DNA from: Cognatishimia sp. SS12
Lineage (GTDB): Bacteria > Pseudomonadota > Alphaproteobacteria > Rhodobacterales > Rhodobacteraceae
Direction of reading: 5' to 3'
NCBI RefSeq assembly: GCF_028369055.1
Contig: NZ_JAQNCZ010000001.1
Location: 851,847 to 915,846 of the forward strand
DNA length: 64,000 nt
This document shows positions 8,381-18,124 of this stretch, piece by piece; positions within the stretch are counted from its first letter, which is position 1; every line of letters starts with the position of its first letter. Made by a program: the position numbers and the translations under genes. The notes beneath the pieces are model-generated. The model was not told the DNA's origin. It worked only from the letters and a program-made list of their open reading frames with translations, and did not search any database.

Positions 8381-9399
8381 TGAGCCCGCGTGCAAAAATG
8401 ATCCTGGGCCGCGTGGCCCAGGCGATCCCGGTGATCTTGGGCGTCGTTGTCATATCGTTTGTGCTGACACGCGCCCTGCCCGGCGATCCGGCGGCCTATT
8501 TCGCCGGACCGGCCGCGGATGCCGAGTCGATTGCAGAAATTCGCGAAGCTCTGGGTTTGGACAAGCCCTTGTTGCAGCAGTTTTTTTATTACGTCGGCGA
8601 TCTTGCCCGCGGCGAGCTGGGCACCTCGCTGACCACGGGGCAGACCGTGCTGGCCGACCTGGCGGCGCGCCTTCCGGCCTCGCTGGAACTGACCCTTGTT
8701 GCGCTGCTCCTGTCCTGCGCGATTGCCATTCCGCTGGGCGTTTTGGCCGCCACACGGCCGGGCACATGGGTGGATCACCTCTGCCGAGTTCTGGTGACGG
8801 CGGGCGTGTCGATGCCAACGTTTTTCACCGGCATCGTGCTGATTTATGTGTTCTACTATCTGACCGGTCTGGCCCCTTCGCCGCTGGGGCGGCTTGATTT
8901 CATTTATCTTTCACCACCGCATGTCACCGGCTTTTACCTGATTGACGCGGCTGTGGCGGGCGACTTTGAAACCTGGTTTGGCGCGCTCAAGCAGCTGATC
9001 CTGCCCGCAACCACCCTGGCCCTGTTCACGCTGGCCCCCATCGCCCGCATGACACGCGCGGCCATGCTTTCGGCGCTGTCTTCGGATTTCATCCGCACCG
9101 CGCGCGCCGCCGGGCTGGGCAGCCGCAAGGTGCTCTATGGCTATGCCTTCCGCAACGCCCTGCTGCCCGTTGTGACCACGCTGGGCATGGTGTTTTCCTT
9201 CACGCTTGGCGCAAACGTGCTGGTTGAAAAGGTCTTTGCCTGGCCCGGCATCGGCTCCTACGCGGTCGAGGCGCTGGTCGTCTCAGATTATGCCGCCGTG
9301 CAGGGCTTTGTGCTGGCAATGGCCCTGCTCTTCGTTGTCCTCAACCTCATTATCGACATCGCCTATGCGCTGATCGACCCCCGGATCGGATTGAATTGA
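8380..9399 (+). CDS. ABC transporter permease, DppB type
   Basis: This 339-residue inner-membrane permease has six predicted helices. The first is followed by the ALPGDPAAYFAGPAADAESI periplasmic segment typical of DppB/OppB, and the cytoplasmic EAA loop is visible as RTARAAGLGSRKVLYGYAFRNALLP near residue 240. The start codon overlaps the SBP stop (TGATG), showing translational coupling. It pairs with the DppC-type permease that overlaps its own stop codon. Confidence 0.92.
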   Translation: MSPRAKMILGRVAQAIPVILGVVVISFVLTRALPGDPAAYFAGPAADAESIAEIREALGLDKPLLQQFFYYVGDLARGELGTSLTTGQTVLADLAARLPASLELTLVALLLSCAIAIPLGVLAATRPGTWVDHLCRVLVTAGVSMPTFFTGIVLIYVFYYLTGLAPSPLGRLDFIYLSPPHVTGFYLIDAAVAGDFETWFGALKQLILPATTLALFTLAPIARMTRAAMLSALSSDFIRTARAAGLGSRKVLYGYAFRNALLPVVTTLGMVFSFTLGANVLVEKVFAWPGIGSYAVEALVVSDYAAVQGFVLAMALLFVVLNLIIDIAYALIDPRIGLN

Positions 9400-10292
9400 T
9401 GGCTGATATGACTGCCCCCGAGACCCCGCGCGCGCCGGCGCACCAAGGCGATACGACGCTGGGACATATTGCCTATGTGCTGCGCGATAACCCCGTGACG
9501 CTTCTGGCCTTTGCCATGCTGGCCTTTTTCCTCGGCTGCGCCGTCTTTGGCCCTGCCTTGGTGCCCTATGACCCGCTTGCCACCCATGCCGCCCGCGCCT
9601 TGGAAGCGCCCAGCTGGGATCATTGGTTTGGCACCGACAATCTGGGCCGCGATGTCTTTAGCCGCGTCATTGTCGCCACACGGCTCGATCTGACAATCTC
9701 GGTCGCCGCTGTGGCGCTGAGCTTTGCGCTTGGCTCGGTCCTTGGATCAATCGCAGGTTATTGGGGCGGATGGCTGGATGCGGTGCTGAACCGGTGCCTT
9801 GATACCATCATGGCCTTTCCGCTGTTTGTGCTGGCCATGGGCGTTGTGGCGGCGCTTGGCAATACGGTTGAAAACATCATCTACGCCACGGCGATCATCA
9901 ACATTCCGTTTTACGCCCGGCTGGTGCGGGCCGAGGTGAACATCCGCCGGCACGCGGGCTTTGCCCAAGCGGCCAAATTGGCGGGCAACAGCGATCTGCG
10001 GGTCTTGGCTGTACATATCTTTCCCAATGCGCTGCCCCCAATGATGGTGCAGGTGTCCCTCAACCTGGGCTGGGCCATTCTGAATGCAGCCGGGCTGAGC
10101 TTTATTGGTCTTGGCGTGCGCCCGCCCACCCCGGAATGGGGGATCATGGTCGCTGAGGGCGCAAATTTCATTGTCTCGGGTGAATGGTGGCTCGCGCTGT
10201 TCCCAGGCCTTTGGCTGATGCTGGCCGTCTTTACCTTCAATCTGCTCGGCGACGGTCTGCGTGACATCGTTGATCCCCGCAAAAGGACCTGA
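9399..10292 (+). CDS. ABC transporter permease, DppC type
   Basis: This 297-residue permease has an N-terminal cytoplasmic tail, then helix 1 (about 36-58), HWFGTDNLGRDVFSRVI (DppC/OppC signature near 80) and the EAA loop HAGFAQAAKLAGNSDLRVLAVHIFPN. The track-style TTG start one codon earlier is replaced by ATG 9399, which overlaps the previous stop as TGATG. It forms the heterodimeric channel with the DppB-type permease. Confidence 0.92.
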   Translation: MADMTAPETPRAPAHQGDTTLGHIAYVLRDNPVTLLAFAMLAFFLGCAVFGPALVPYDPLATHAARALEAPSWDHWFGTDNLGRDVFSRVIVATRLDLTISVAAVALSFALGSVLGSIAGYWGGWLDAVLNRCLDTIMAFPLFVLAMGVVAALGNTVENIIYATAIINIPFYARLVRAEVNIRRHAGFAQAAKLAGNSDLRVLAVHIFPNALPPMMVQVSLNLGWAILNAAGLSFIGLGVRPPTPEWGIMVAEGANFIVSGEWWLALFPGLWLMLAVFTFNLLGDGLRDIVDPRKRT

Positions 10293-10295
10293 GCC

Positions 10296-11924
10296 ATGCT
10301 GTCCATCAACAACCTGTCCGTGGCCTTCAAGACCCGCAAGGGCGAGGTCAACGCTGTGCGCGGCATCTCCCTGAATGTCGCCAAGGGCGAGACGCTTGGC
10401 ATTGTCGGAGAAAGCGGCTCTGGCAAATCCGTGACCTCATATGCGCTGATGCGCATTCTGGATGCAGGGGGCGAGATCCGCACGGGCGATGTGACCTACA
10501 GCGGCATCGACCTGCGCGCCGCCTCGGAAAAAGACATGCGCGACATCCGGGGGCGGGAAATCTCGATGATTTTCCAGAACCCGCGCGCGGCGCTCAACCC
10601 CATTCGCCGCGTCGGGCATCAGATCGAAGATGTGTTGATCCGCCACGCCCAAGCCACCCGTCAGGATGCCAAAGAAAAAGCCATCGCCGCCCTCAAAGCG
10701 GTCAAGATCAACGATGCGGCCGCCCGCTATGACGCTTATCCCTTTGAGCTCTCCGGGGGCATGTGCCAACGCATTGTCATAGCCATTGCGCTGGCCTGCA
10801 AACCCCGGCTTCTGATTGCGGATGAGCCGACCACCGGGCTGGATATCACAACGCAAAAGGCGGTGATGGACTTGGTCGGGGACCTCGCGAAAGCTCGTGG
10901 TATGGGCATGATCCTGATCACCCACGACCTTGGGCTTGCCTCGCAATATTGCGACCGGATTGTTGTCATGAAAGACGGGCTGATCGTCGAAGAAGACGTG
11001 CCCGCGCAGCTGTTCACCAACCCACAGCACGCCTACACACGCAAGCTCGTTGATGCGACCCCGCGCCTTGGGGCCTCGCTCCGCACGCTCTTGCCGCCCG
11101 AGGCCCGCCGCCCGGAGCCGAAGCTCCGGGTGCAAAGCAACCCGCTGCTCGAAGTGCGCGATCTGGTGAAAACCTATCCCGGCAAATCCGGCCCCGTGCA
11201 GGCCGTCAAAGGCATTTCATTTGACATCAACGCCGGGCAATCGCTGGGGCTGGTTGGGGAAAGCGGCAGCGGAAAATCAACCACCTCGGAAATGATTGTG
11301 CGCCTGCAGGATCCGTCCTCGGGCAATATCATCTTTGACCGCCAGGACATCGCGGCCACCCCCTCTGCCCGCTTTATGCGCCACCCGATGCGGCGAGATA
11401 TCCAGATGGTGTTTCAGGACGCCACCGACAGCCTCAATCCGCGCGGCACCGCAGCGGCGGCGATTGCCGAACCGCTGGCGCGGATCGATGGCATGCGCGG
11501 CAGCAAGCTGAGCGCGCGTGTCGCCGAATTGGCCGAACTCGTGGGCCTGCCACAACCGCTGCTGAGCCGTTTTCCGCACCAGCTCTCTGGCGGCCAGAAA
11601 GCCCGTGTGGGCATTGCCCGCGCCATCGCGCTGGAGCCGAAGCTTTTGATTTTGGATGAACCCACCGCCGCGCTGGATGTGTCGATTCAGGCCATTGTAT
11701 TGAACCTGCTGGTCGACCTGCGGGCGCAGATGGGCATGTCCTATCTCTTTGTCAGCCATGATCTCAACGTTGTGCGGCTGCTCTGTGACGAAGTGCTGGT
11801 TATGAAACAGGGCGACATCGTCGACCGTGGCCCCACCGCCCAAGTGATGGACACCCCCAGCCACCCCTATACCCGCGCGCTGATCGAGGCCGCGCCCCAG
11901 CCCCCCAAATCTGTCGCAGCTTAA
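10296..11924 (+). CDS. ABC transporter ATPase, DppD-DppF fusion
   Basis: This 542-residue protein carries two complete nucleotide-binding domains. Walker A GESGSGKS occurs at 38-45 and again near 315; the ABC signatures are LSGGMCQR and LSGGQKAR; the Walker B motifs are LLIADEPTTG and LLILDEPTAA. An oligopeptide/dipeptide C-terminal extension (NPQHAYTRKLVDATP, then SHPYTRALIEAAP) follows each half. Separate dppD and dppF genes are the commoner arrangement, but fused forms exist in Rhizobiales and Rhodobacterales. The SD AAAGGA precedes ATG, three bases after the permease stop. Confidence 0.93.
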   Translation: MLSINNLSVAFKTRKGEVNAVRGISLNVAKGETLGIVGESGSGKSVTSYALMRILDAGGEIRTGDVTYSGIDLRAASEKDMRDIRGREISMIFQNPRAALNPIRRVGHQIEDVLIRHAQATRQDAKEKAIAALKAVKINDAAARYDAYPFELSGGMCQRIVIAIALACKPRLLIADEPTTGLDITTQKAVMDLVGDLAKARGMGMILITHDLGLASQYCDRIVVMKDGLIVEEDVPAQLFTNPQHAYTRKLVDATPRLGASLRTLLPPEARRPEPKLRVQSNPLLEVRDLVKTYPGKSGPVQAVKGISFDINAGQSLGLVGESGSGKSTTSEMIVRLQDPSSGNIIFDRQDIAATPSARFMRHPMRRDIQMVFQDATDSLNPRGTAAAAIAEPLARIDGMRGSKLSARVAELAELVGLPQPLLSRFPHQLSGGQKARVGIARAIALEPKLLILDEPTAALDVSIQAIVLNLLVDLRAQMGMSYLFVSHDLNVVRLLCDEVLVMKQGDIVDRGPTAQVMDTPSHPYTRALIEAAPQPPKSVAA

Positions 11925-11941
11925 TTCGGAAAGACCCAGAT

Positions 11942-13720
11942 ATGACCAAAGACATGCCCCTGACCCTCACTGCGCTGCGTACGGCTTATGACAAAGGTGC
12001 AACCCCCGCCGACATCATCCACGAGGTCTACCGCCGAATTGACGCCACCGAGGACCCGGCGATTTTCATCCACCTGCGCCCGATGCAGGAAGTCCTGGAC
12101 GAGGCCGAAGCGCTGCCCGCGCGCTCAGACGCGCAGCCGCTCTGGGGCGTGCCCTTTGTGGCCAAGGACAATATCGACGTGGCCGGGCTCCCGACAACAG
12201 CCGCCTGCCCAGATTATGCCTATACGCCCGAGGTCGACGCCTTTGTGGTGGCAAAACTGCGCGCAGCCGGGGCTTTGGTCATCGGCAAAACCAACCTTGA
12301 TCAATTTGCAACGGGCCTTGTGGGCGTGCGATCCCCCTATGGGGTGCCTAAGAACGCCATTGACCCCGAGATTGTGCCCGGTGGCTCCTCCAGCGGCTCA
12401 GGTGTGGCCGTCGGCCATGGCTTTGTCACCTTCTCGCTTGGCACGGACACCGCAGGATCCGGGCGCGTGCCTGCCGCGTTAAACAACATTGTCGGGCTGA
12501 AACCTTCGCTCGGCGCGCTGTCGGCCTCTGGCGTGGTGCCGGCCTGCCGCACGCTCGATACGATTTCGATTTTCGCCGCCAATGTGCATGACGCCTTTGC
12601 CGCCTTTCAGATCGCCAGCGGCCTTGACCCGGCGGATGCCTATTCCAAGGACATCGCCCCCGGCCTGCTGACCGAACTGCCCGAAAGTTTCACAGTTGGA
12701 GTGCCCGATGCCGCCTCGCGCATCTTCTTTGGCGATGTTGTGCAGGCCGCCAGCTATCAAGACAGCCTGACCCGGCTGAGCGCCCTGGGCGCACAGATTG
12801 TCGAATTGGACTTCACGCCCCTCTATGCAGTTGCCGAGATGCTCTATGACGGGGCCTGGGTGGCCGAACGCTATACGGTGATCGAAGATCTGATGCGCAA
12901 CAAGCCCGAGGCGCTGCATCCCACCACAGCACAAATTGTCGGGGCGGCCCAATCCCTATCGGCAGCGGATGCTTTTCGCGGCATCTATCGCCTGAAAGAG
13001 CTGGAGCGCGCAGCGCAGAGCCTGCTCGCGGGGGTCGATATGCTGTGCGTGCCGACCATCCCGACATTTTACACCGTGGCCGAGCTTGAGGCTGATCCGG
13101 TTACGCCCAATTCCAACCTTGGTACCTATACGAATTTTGTGAACCTGCTCGATATGTGCGGCATCGCCGTGCCTTCCGCGGCCCGCAGCGACGGGCGGCC
13201 CGGGTCTGTTACCTTGCTGGCCCCCAGTGGTCAGGACGCGCAGATCGCCAGCCTGGCCGCGGCCTTTGCCGAGGAACCACTTGCCCCGGCCCCCGAAACA
13301 GCACTGCCGGACGAAATTGCGCTGGCAGTCTGCGGGGCGCATATGTCGGGCATGGCGCTTAATCACGAGCTGACCGCGCGCGGCGCGCGTCTGTTGCGCG
13401 CGACCACCACTGCGCCACGATACCGGCTTTATGCGCTTGCCGGTGGCCCGCCGCAGCGGCCCGGTCTCTTGCGCATTGAAAAAGGGGCCGAGATTGAAGT
13501 GGAGGTCTGGGCCCTGCCGAAAACCGCGATGGGCGATTTTCTGGCCGGAATACCAGCCCCGCTGTCCATCGGAACTGTCGAGCTGCAAAACGGCGACGCC
13601 ACCCACGGCTTTCTGGTGGAAACGTCAGGCGTTCAGGGGGCCGAGGATATCACCCATCTTGGCAGTTGGCGCAAATTCTTGGCTGCGCCCGATACGCAGG
13701 TGCCGGCCCACGCCACATAG
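11942..13720 (+). CDS. atzF: Allophanate hydrolase
   Basis: This 592-residue protein has an amidase-signature domain (about 1-440) with the Ser-cisSer-Lys triad at K75, S149 and S173. The spacings of 74 and 24 residues equal those of characterised AtzF. The C-terminal domain (about 460-592) shows CGAHMSGMALNHELTARGA, YRLYALAGGPPQRPGLLRI and EVEVWALP, specific to allophanate hydrolases and absent from plain amidases. It converts allophanate to ammonia and carbon dioxide. It lies 17 bp after the fused transporter ATPase. No urea carboxylase or biuret hydrolase is in the window, so the source of allophanate, or a different amide substrate, is open. Confidence 0.9.
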   Translation: MTKDMPLTLTALRTAYDKGATPADIIHEVYRRIDATEDPAIFIHLRPMQEVLDEAEALPARSDAQPLWGVPFVAKDNIDVAGLPTTAACPDYAYTPEVDAFVVAKLRAAGALVIGKTNLDQFATGLVGVRSPYGVPKNAIDPEIVPGGSSSGSGVAVGHGFVTFSLGTDTAGSGRVPAALNNIVGLKPSLGALSASGVVPACRTLDTISIFAANVHDAFAAFQIASGLDPADAYSKDIAPGLLTELPESFTVGVPDAASRIFFGDVVQAASYQDSLTRLSALGAQIVELDFTPLYAVAEMLYDGAWVAERYTVIEDLMRNKPEALHPTTAQIVGAAQSLSAADAFRGIYRLKELERAAQSLLAGVDMLCVPTIPTFYTVAELEADPVTPNSNLGTYTNFVNLLDMCGIAVPSAARSDGRPGSVTLLAPSGQDAQIASLAAAFAEEPLAPAPETALPDEIALAVCGAHMSGMALNHELTARGARLLRATTTAPRYRLYALAGGPPQRPGLLRIEKGAEIEVEVWALPKTAMGDFLAGIPAPLSIGTVELQNGDATHGFLVETSGVQGAEDITHLGSWRKFLAAPDTQVPAHAT

Positions 13721-13811
13721 CGGTTATTCGCTGAAACCCGGGCGCTGAGGAACTTCCCCTGCCGCTGATCGTTATCCCCCTGTAGAGGAAAGAAAACATC
13801 AGGAGGCTATG

Positions 13812-14210
13812 ATGAAAGCAGCTGCATTTATTCTGAGCGCCGCTTTGGCCGCCACTGCGCCCTTCGCCGCGCTGGCCGACAATGGCAAGGACAAGGGAAA
13901 GGGTCACGGCAAGGTGAAACATACCGCGCAAAGCAGTGCCGCGCAGCACTGTCCCCCCGGGCTGGCGAAAAAGAACCCACCGTGTATTCCGCCCGGTCAG
14001 GCCAAGAAGCACCCGGACTATGCCGATGCGCCATATGTCGAGGGGGATCTGATCGTGGTGGAAAACTACGCCCGGCTTGAAAACCCGGAACGCTACGGAC
14101 TTGAGGCCGATGAAACCTACTACCGGGTTGGCGATTATCTCTATCGCGTCGACGAAGAAAGCGCCGAAGTGCTGGATCTGGTTGGCGCGATCGCAGCGGT
14201 GCTGAACTAA
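13812..14210 (+). CDS. Small secreted protein with repeated PPGxAKK motif, unknown function
   Basis: This 132-residue protein has a Sec signal peptide (residues 1-22, cleavage after ALA) and a Lys/Gly/His-rich segment. It then has the tandem PPGLAKKNPP and PPGQAKKHPD, with cysteines beside the motifs, and an acidic C-terminal domain with DETYYRVGDYLYRVDEESAEVLDLVG. Proteins of this type are common in Rhodobacteraceae and resemble RcnB-like periplasmic proteins; the function is unproven. ATG 13812 is chosen, since AGGAGG (13801-13806) is five bases away; the ATG immediately before it is too close. It is convergent with uvrA across a shared terminator. Confidence 0.72.
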   Translation: MKAAAFILSAALAATAPFAALADNGKDKGKGHGKVKHTAQSSAAQHCPPGLAKKNPPCIPPGQAKKHPDYADAPYVEGDLIVVENYARLENPERYGLEADETYYRVGDYLYRVDEESAEVLDLVGAIAAVLN

Positions 14211-14234
14211 GCCATCAGAGCCATTTCAAAAGAA

Positions 14235-14266
14235 AACGCGCCGGTAATTTCCGGCGCGTTTTTTTT
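14235..14266. terminator. Bidirectional rho-independent terminator
   Basis: The perfect 10-bp stem AACGCGCCGG/CCGGCGCGTT has a 6-nt loop (14245-14250) and a run of T to 14266. On the opposite strand an A-rich stretch (14229-14236) supplies the U tail, so it serves both the secreted protein gene and uvrA. The last T residues overlap the uvrA stop codon. Confidence 0.92.
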
Positions 14267-17123
14267 ATTCTGCAGCGACTTTCTTGGCCGACAACATTGG
14301 TTTCAAGTAATGCCCGGTGTGGCTGCGCGCCACCTCGGCCACCTCTTCGGGCGTGCCTTTGGCGACAATCTCGCCGCCGCCATCGCCGCCCTCGGGGCCG
14401 ATGTCGATGATATGATCAGCGGTTTTCACCACATCAAGATTGTGTTCGATCACCACAACCGTGTTGCCCTGATCCACCAGCTCATGCAGCACCTCTAGGA
14501 GTTTGCGCACATCTTCGAAATGCAGACCTGTGGTCGGCTCATCCAGAATGTAGAGCGTGCGCCCGGTGGAACGTTTGGCGAGTTCTTTTGACAGCTTCAC
14601 CCGCTGCGCCTCACCGCCAGAGAGCGTGGTCGCCTGTTGCCCGACCTTGATATAGCCAAGGCCAACGCGGGCCAGCGCATCCATCTTGTCGCGAATAGAC
14701 GGCACCGCCTGAAAGAAGGTCTGCGCATCTTCGACGGTCATATCCAGCACATCCGCGATGGATTTGCCTTTGAATTTAATCTCCAGCGTTTCGCGATTAT
14801 AACGCGCGCCATCGCAGGTTTCGCAGGTCACATAGACGTCAGGCAGAAAGTGCATCTCGATCTTGATGACACCATCGCCCTGACAGGCCTCGCAGCGCCC
14901 GCCTTTAACGTTAAAGCTAAAGCGCCCCGGCTTATAGCCGCGCGCCTTGGACTCAGGCAGGCCGGCAAACCAGTCCCGGATCGGTGTAAAGGCCCCGGTA
15001 TAGGTCGCCGGGTTGGAGCGCGGCGTGCGGCCAATCGGGCGTTGATCGATGTCAATCACCTTATCCAGATGCTCCAGCCCCTTGATCGTCTCGCAAGGCG
15101 CAGGCGTCTGCCGCGCGCCGTTGAGCCGCATGGAGGCGGTCTTGAACAGGGTTTCAATCGTCAGCGTGGATTTGCCACCGCCCGACACGCCGGTGACGCA
15201 GACAAATTTGCCGAGCGGGAAATCTGCGGTGACATTCTGCAAGTTGTTGCCAGTGGCCTTGACCACCTGCACCGATTTGCCATTGCCCGTGCGACGTTCG
15301 GCCGGGACGGAAATTTCGCGCTTGCCCGACAGATACTGCCCAGTGAGCGAGGCGGCATCAGCGATAATATCCGCGGGCGTGCCCTGGGCCACAACCTGGC
15401 CGCCATGCACCCCCGCGCCGGGACCGATGTCAAAGACATAATCCGCCTCGCGGATCGCCTCTTCGTCATGTTCGACCACGATCACGGTATTGCCCTGATC
15501 GCGCAGGTTTTTCAACGTGCCAAGCAGCCGGTCATTGTCGCGCTGGTGCAGGCCAATTGACGGCTCGTCCAGCACGTAAAGCACCCCGGTCAGGCCAGAC
15601 CCGATCTGCGAGGCCAGCCGGATACGCTGGCTCTCGCCGCCCGAAAGCGTACCGGAGCTGCGCGACAGCGACAGGTACTCCAGCCCCACATTGTTGAGAA
15701 AGCCCAGACGCTCACGGATTTCTTTGACAATGGCGCGGGCGATTTCGTTTTTCTGCGCACTCAGGCTCTCTGGCACCGCTTCGATCCAACCGAGCGCTTC
15801 GCGGATCGACAGCTGCACAATATGGCCGATGTGCTTTTCAGCGATCTTCACTGCCAGCGCTTCGTCGCGCAGACGATGGCCGCGACAGGCCCCGCAGGGG
15901 CGATTGTTCTGATAGCGTTCAAATTCTTCGCGAATCCAGTTTGAATCCGTTTCGCGATAGCGGCGTTCCATATTGGGGATCACGCCTTCGAAAACGCGCG
16001 TCACCTGATAGACCCGGCCGCCCTCATCATAGCGGAATGCGATTTCCTCTTCGCCCGACCCATAGAGGAACACCTGCTGCACATGTTTGGGCAGGTTCTT
16101 CCACGCGGTGTTCTTGTCAAATTCGTAATGTTTTGCAATGGCTTCGATGGTCTGCAGGAAATAGGGCGATTTGCCCTTGCGCCACGGGGCCAGCGCGCCG
16201 TCATAGACCTTCAGCGTTGCATCCGGCACCACCAGACGTTCGTCAAAGAACAGCTCCATCCCCAGACCGTCACATTTCGGGCAGGCCCCGAATGGCGCGT
16301 TAAACGAAAACAGCCGCGGTTCAATTTCCGGGATGGTAAAGCCGCTGACCGGGCAGGCAAATTTCTCTGAAAAGGTGATGCGCTCGGCCTCGCCTTCGCT
16401 CGGGGCGGTTTCCAGAATGGCAATGCCATCCGCCAGATCCAGCGCGGTGCGCAGCGAATCCGCCAGCCGCGTTTCCAGCCCTTCGCGCACTACGATCCGG
16501 TCGACCACCACGTCGATATCATGGCGGAATTTCTTGTCCAGCGTCGGCGGCGTGTCGAGCTCATGGAATTCGCCATCGACCTTGACGCGCTGAAAGCCCT
16601 GTTTGCGCAGCTCAAGAAATTCTTTTTTGTATTCGCCTTTGCGGTCACGCACGATCGGAGCCAACAGATAGCCGCGCGTGCCCTCCTCCAGTGCCATGAT
16701 GCGATCCACCATGTCCTGCACCTGCTGCGCCTCGATCGGCAGACCGGTGGCCGGCGAATAGGGCGTGCCGACGCGGGCAAACAGCAACCGCATATAGTCG
16801 TAGATTTCGGTCACAGTCCCGACGGTAGAGCGCGGGTTTTTCGATGTGGTTTTCTGCTCAATCGAAATCGCCGGGCTGAGGCCGCTGATGTGATCCACAT
16901 CCGGCTTTTCCATCATATCAAGGAACTGGCGCGCATAGGCCGACAGGCTTTCAACGTAACGGCGCTGCCCTTCGGCATAAATCGTGTCAAACGCGAGCGA
17001 GGATTTACCGGACCCCGACAGGCCGGTGATCACCACCAGCTGATCGCGCGGAATATCCACGTCGATGGATTTCAGATTATGCTCGCGCGCGCCGCGCACT
17101 TCGATGTTTTTCAGCTCAGCCAT
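14265..17123 (-). CDS. uvrA: Excinuclease ABC subunit A
   Basis: This 952-residue damage-recognition ATPase of nucleotide excision repair is full length. Walker A motifs are GLSGSGKS (34-41) and GVSGGGKS in the second half. Zinc-module cysteines appear as [14 protein letters not shown] and [17 protein letters not shown], and ABC signatures as LSGGESQR and LSGGEAQR. The start is ATG 17123 ([17 protein letters not shown]), which matches the family; an upstream 18-codon extension is atypical. A perfect GAAC-N7-GAAC LexA box lies about 66 bp upstream, so it is SOS-regulated. Confidence 0.97.
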   Translation of the reverse strand: MAELKNIEVRGAREHNLKSIDVDIPRDQLVVITGLSGSGKSSLAFDTIYAEGQRRYVESLSAYARQFLDMMEKPDVDHISGLSPAISIEQKTTSKNPRSTVGTVTEIYDYMRLLFARVGTPYSPATGLPIEAQQVQDMVDRIMALEEGTRGYLLAPIVRDRKGEYKKEFLELRKQGFQRVKVDGEFHELDTPPTLDKKFRHDIDVVVDRIVVREGLETRLADSLRTALDLADGIAILETAPSEGEAERITFSEKFACPVSGFTIPEIEPRLFSFNAPFGACPKCDGLGMELFFDERLVVPDATLKVYDGALAPWRKGKSPYFLQTIEAIAKHYEFDKNTAWKNLPKHVQQVFLYGSGEEEIAFRYDEGGRVYQVTRVFEGVIPNMERRYRETDSNWIREEFERYQNNRPCGACRGHRLRDEALAVKIAEKHIGHIVQLSIREALGWIEAVPESLSAQKNEIARAIVKEIRERLGFLNNVGLEYLSLSRSSGTLSGGESQRIRLASQIGSGLTGVLYVLDEPSIGLHQRDNDRLLGTLKNLRDQGNTVIVVEHDEEAIREADYVFDIGPGAGVHGGQVVAQGTPADIIADAASLTGQYLSGKREISVPAERRTGNGKSVQVVKATGNNLQNVTADFPLGKFVCVTGVSGGGKSTLTIETLFKTASMRLNGARQTPAPCETIKGLEHLDKVIDIDQRPIGRTPRSNPATYTGAFTPIRDWFAGLPESKARGYKPGRFSFNVKGGRCEACQGDGVIKIEMHFLPDVYVTCETCDGARYNRETLEIKFKGKSIADVLDMTVEDAQTFFQAVPSIRDKMDALARVGLGYIKVGQQATTLSGGEAQRVKLSKELAKRSTGRTLYILDEPTTGLHFEDVRKLLEVLHELVDQGNTVVVIEHNLDVVKTADHIIDIGPEGGDGGGEIVAKGTPEEVAEVARSHTGHYLKPMLSAKKVAAE

Positions 17124-17188
17124 GCGGCCCCCAAGACTTATCCCCCTACAAATAGGGGAGCGGGCGCGAGTCTCCAATAGGAAATAGT

Positions 17189-17203
17189 GAACAAAATGTG
17201 AAC
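17189..17203. promoter_or_regulatory. LexA (SOS) box of uvrA
   Basis: GAAC-AAAATGT-GAAC is an exact match to the alphaproteobacterial LexA direct repeat (GTTC-N7-GTTC on the uvrA strand). It is 66 bp upstream of the uvrA start. A 6-bp hairpin CCCCTA/TAGGGG (17143-17158) lies in the leader between box and gene. Confidence 0.85.
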
Positions 17204-17292
17204 ACGTAAATATATCGCGCGCTGCTGACGGTTTCTGTCAGTGAGGAAGTAAGACTGCCTGCGCCCGGACCGCGGGGTGGACTTATTTCGAT

Positions 17293-18066
17293 TTAGGTCA
17301 ACGTATCCCAGGCCTCAACGAAACTTTCGTAATCCATGCGCAGCCGAAGATATTGCACCCGCGAGAATCGCTGAAAGCTGGAGTTATTCTCGTCCTTTTT
17401 AGCCCCTAAGGCATCCCGAATGAACGAAAGCGCCCGCATGGTCTCATCCAGCCTTGCGCCATAGACCGGCTCATGATGCGCGACGCGGTTCCGCGCGGCA
17501 TAAATCACTTCCAATGCCCGGGAAATATCGCCACGTCGCAGCGATTTGTTCGGAAACACTTTCTTTAAGGACCGTTTCCAAAGATCCGTTTCATACTCAC
17601 TCGAATAGAGGCGCTTCCAAAATGAAAACGTGGTCTGCGAAATGATTTGACCGTGCGAAACAACGAACAAAGCCTGTCGTTTTTTGACAATGTTCTTATG
17701 TGCCAATTCGGCGGGCACTCCATTCGGAAAGGCTTTTGTGTCAAGCTCTGCTTTTTCTTTATAGCTCAGCTTGGAATAGGCTGCCTTTTGCGCTTGGCTG
17801 GTCGCAGTGCTGATCGCTTTCTGCTCTCGCGGCAACAAAGGCAAGGCCGTATGCCCGGGAAGAAGCCAATCAAAATCGCCAAAATCATAGCTGAGCCTCT
17901 GATTGGTGGTGTTGCGCAGCGACAGTTCGAGCAAGGCAATCATCGACATGAGAGAGGCCGCAAGTTGCAAAGTGTGATTGTGCAGCGCAATCGCTTTCTT
18001 TTGGCTATCCGTATGATCTAAATAAGTTTTCAGACGTTCGGCAGAAATGAAATCGATGTAATCCAT
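17293..18066 (-). CDS. Abi_2-like HEPN-domain protein (abortive-infection type)
   Basis: This 257-residue protein resembles Abi_2/Abi-family proteins. Near the C-terminus AARNRVAHHEPVYG supplies the HEPN ribonuclease motif R-x4-H (R192, H197), preceded by a helix-rich body including the conserved TFSFWKRLYSSEYETDLW (about 146-163). HEPN Abi proteins generally cleave RNA and arrest growth during phage infection. The gene is single, with no obvious antitoxin, and its codon use and GC are visibly lower than its neighbours, suggesting transfer. Start ATG 18066 has only a weak SD. A structured candidate small RNA lies immediately upstream on the other strand and might be a regulator; that is inference. 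Confidence 0.75.
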   Translation of the reverse strand: MDYIDFISAERLKTYLDHTDSQKKAIALHNHTLQLAASLMSMIALLELSLRNTTNQRLSYDFGDFDWLLPGHTALPLLPREQKAISTATSQAQKAAYSKLSYKEKAELDTKAFPNGVPAELAHKNIVKKRQALFVVSHGQIISQTTFSFWKRLYSSEYETDLWKRSLKKVFPNKSLRRGDISRALEVIYAARNRVAHHEPVYGARLDETMRALSFIRDALGAKKDENNSSFQRFSRVQYLRLRMDYESFVEAWDTLT

Positions 18067-18088
18067 GTGTGTCCAAATTCTTTGATGC

Positions 18089-18117
18089 TTGTAATGATTA
18101 CTCGAAATTGCTAAATA
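18089..18117 (+). promoter_or_regulatory. Candidate promoter of the small RNA
   Basis: TTGTAA (18089-18094) and TAAATA (18112-18117) are spaced by 17 bp, in an AT-rich stretch between two minus-strand genes. Predicted transcription start is near 18125, just before a structured region that ends in a terminator. Confidence 0.45.
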
Positions 18118-18124
18118 TAAAATT

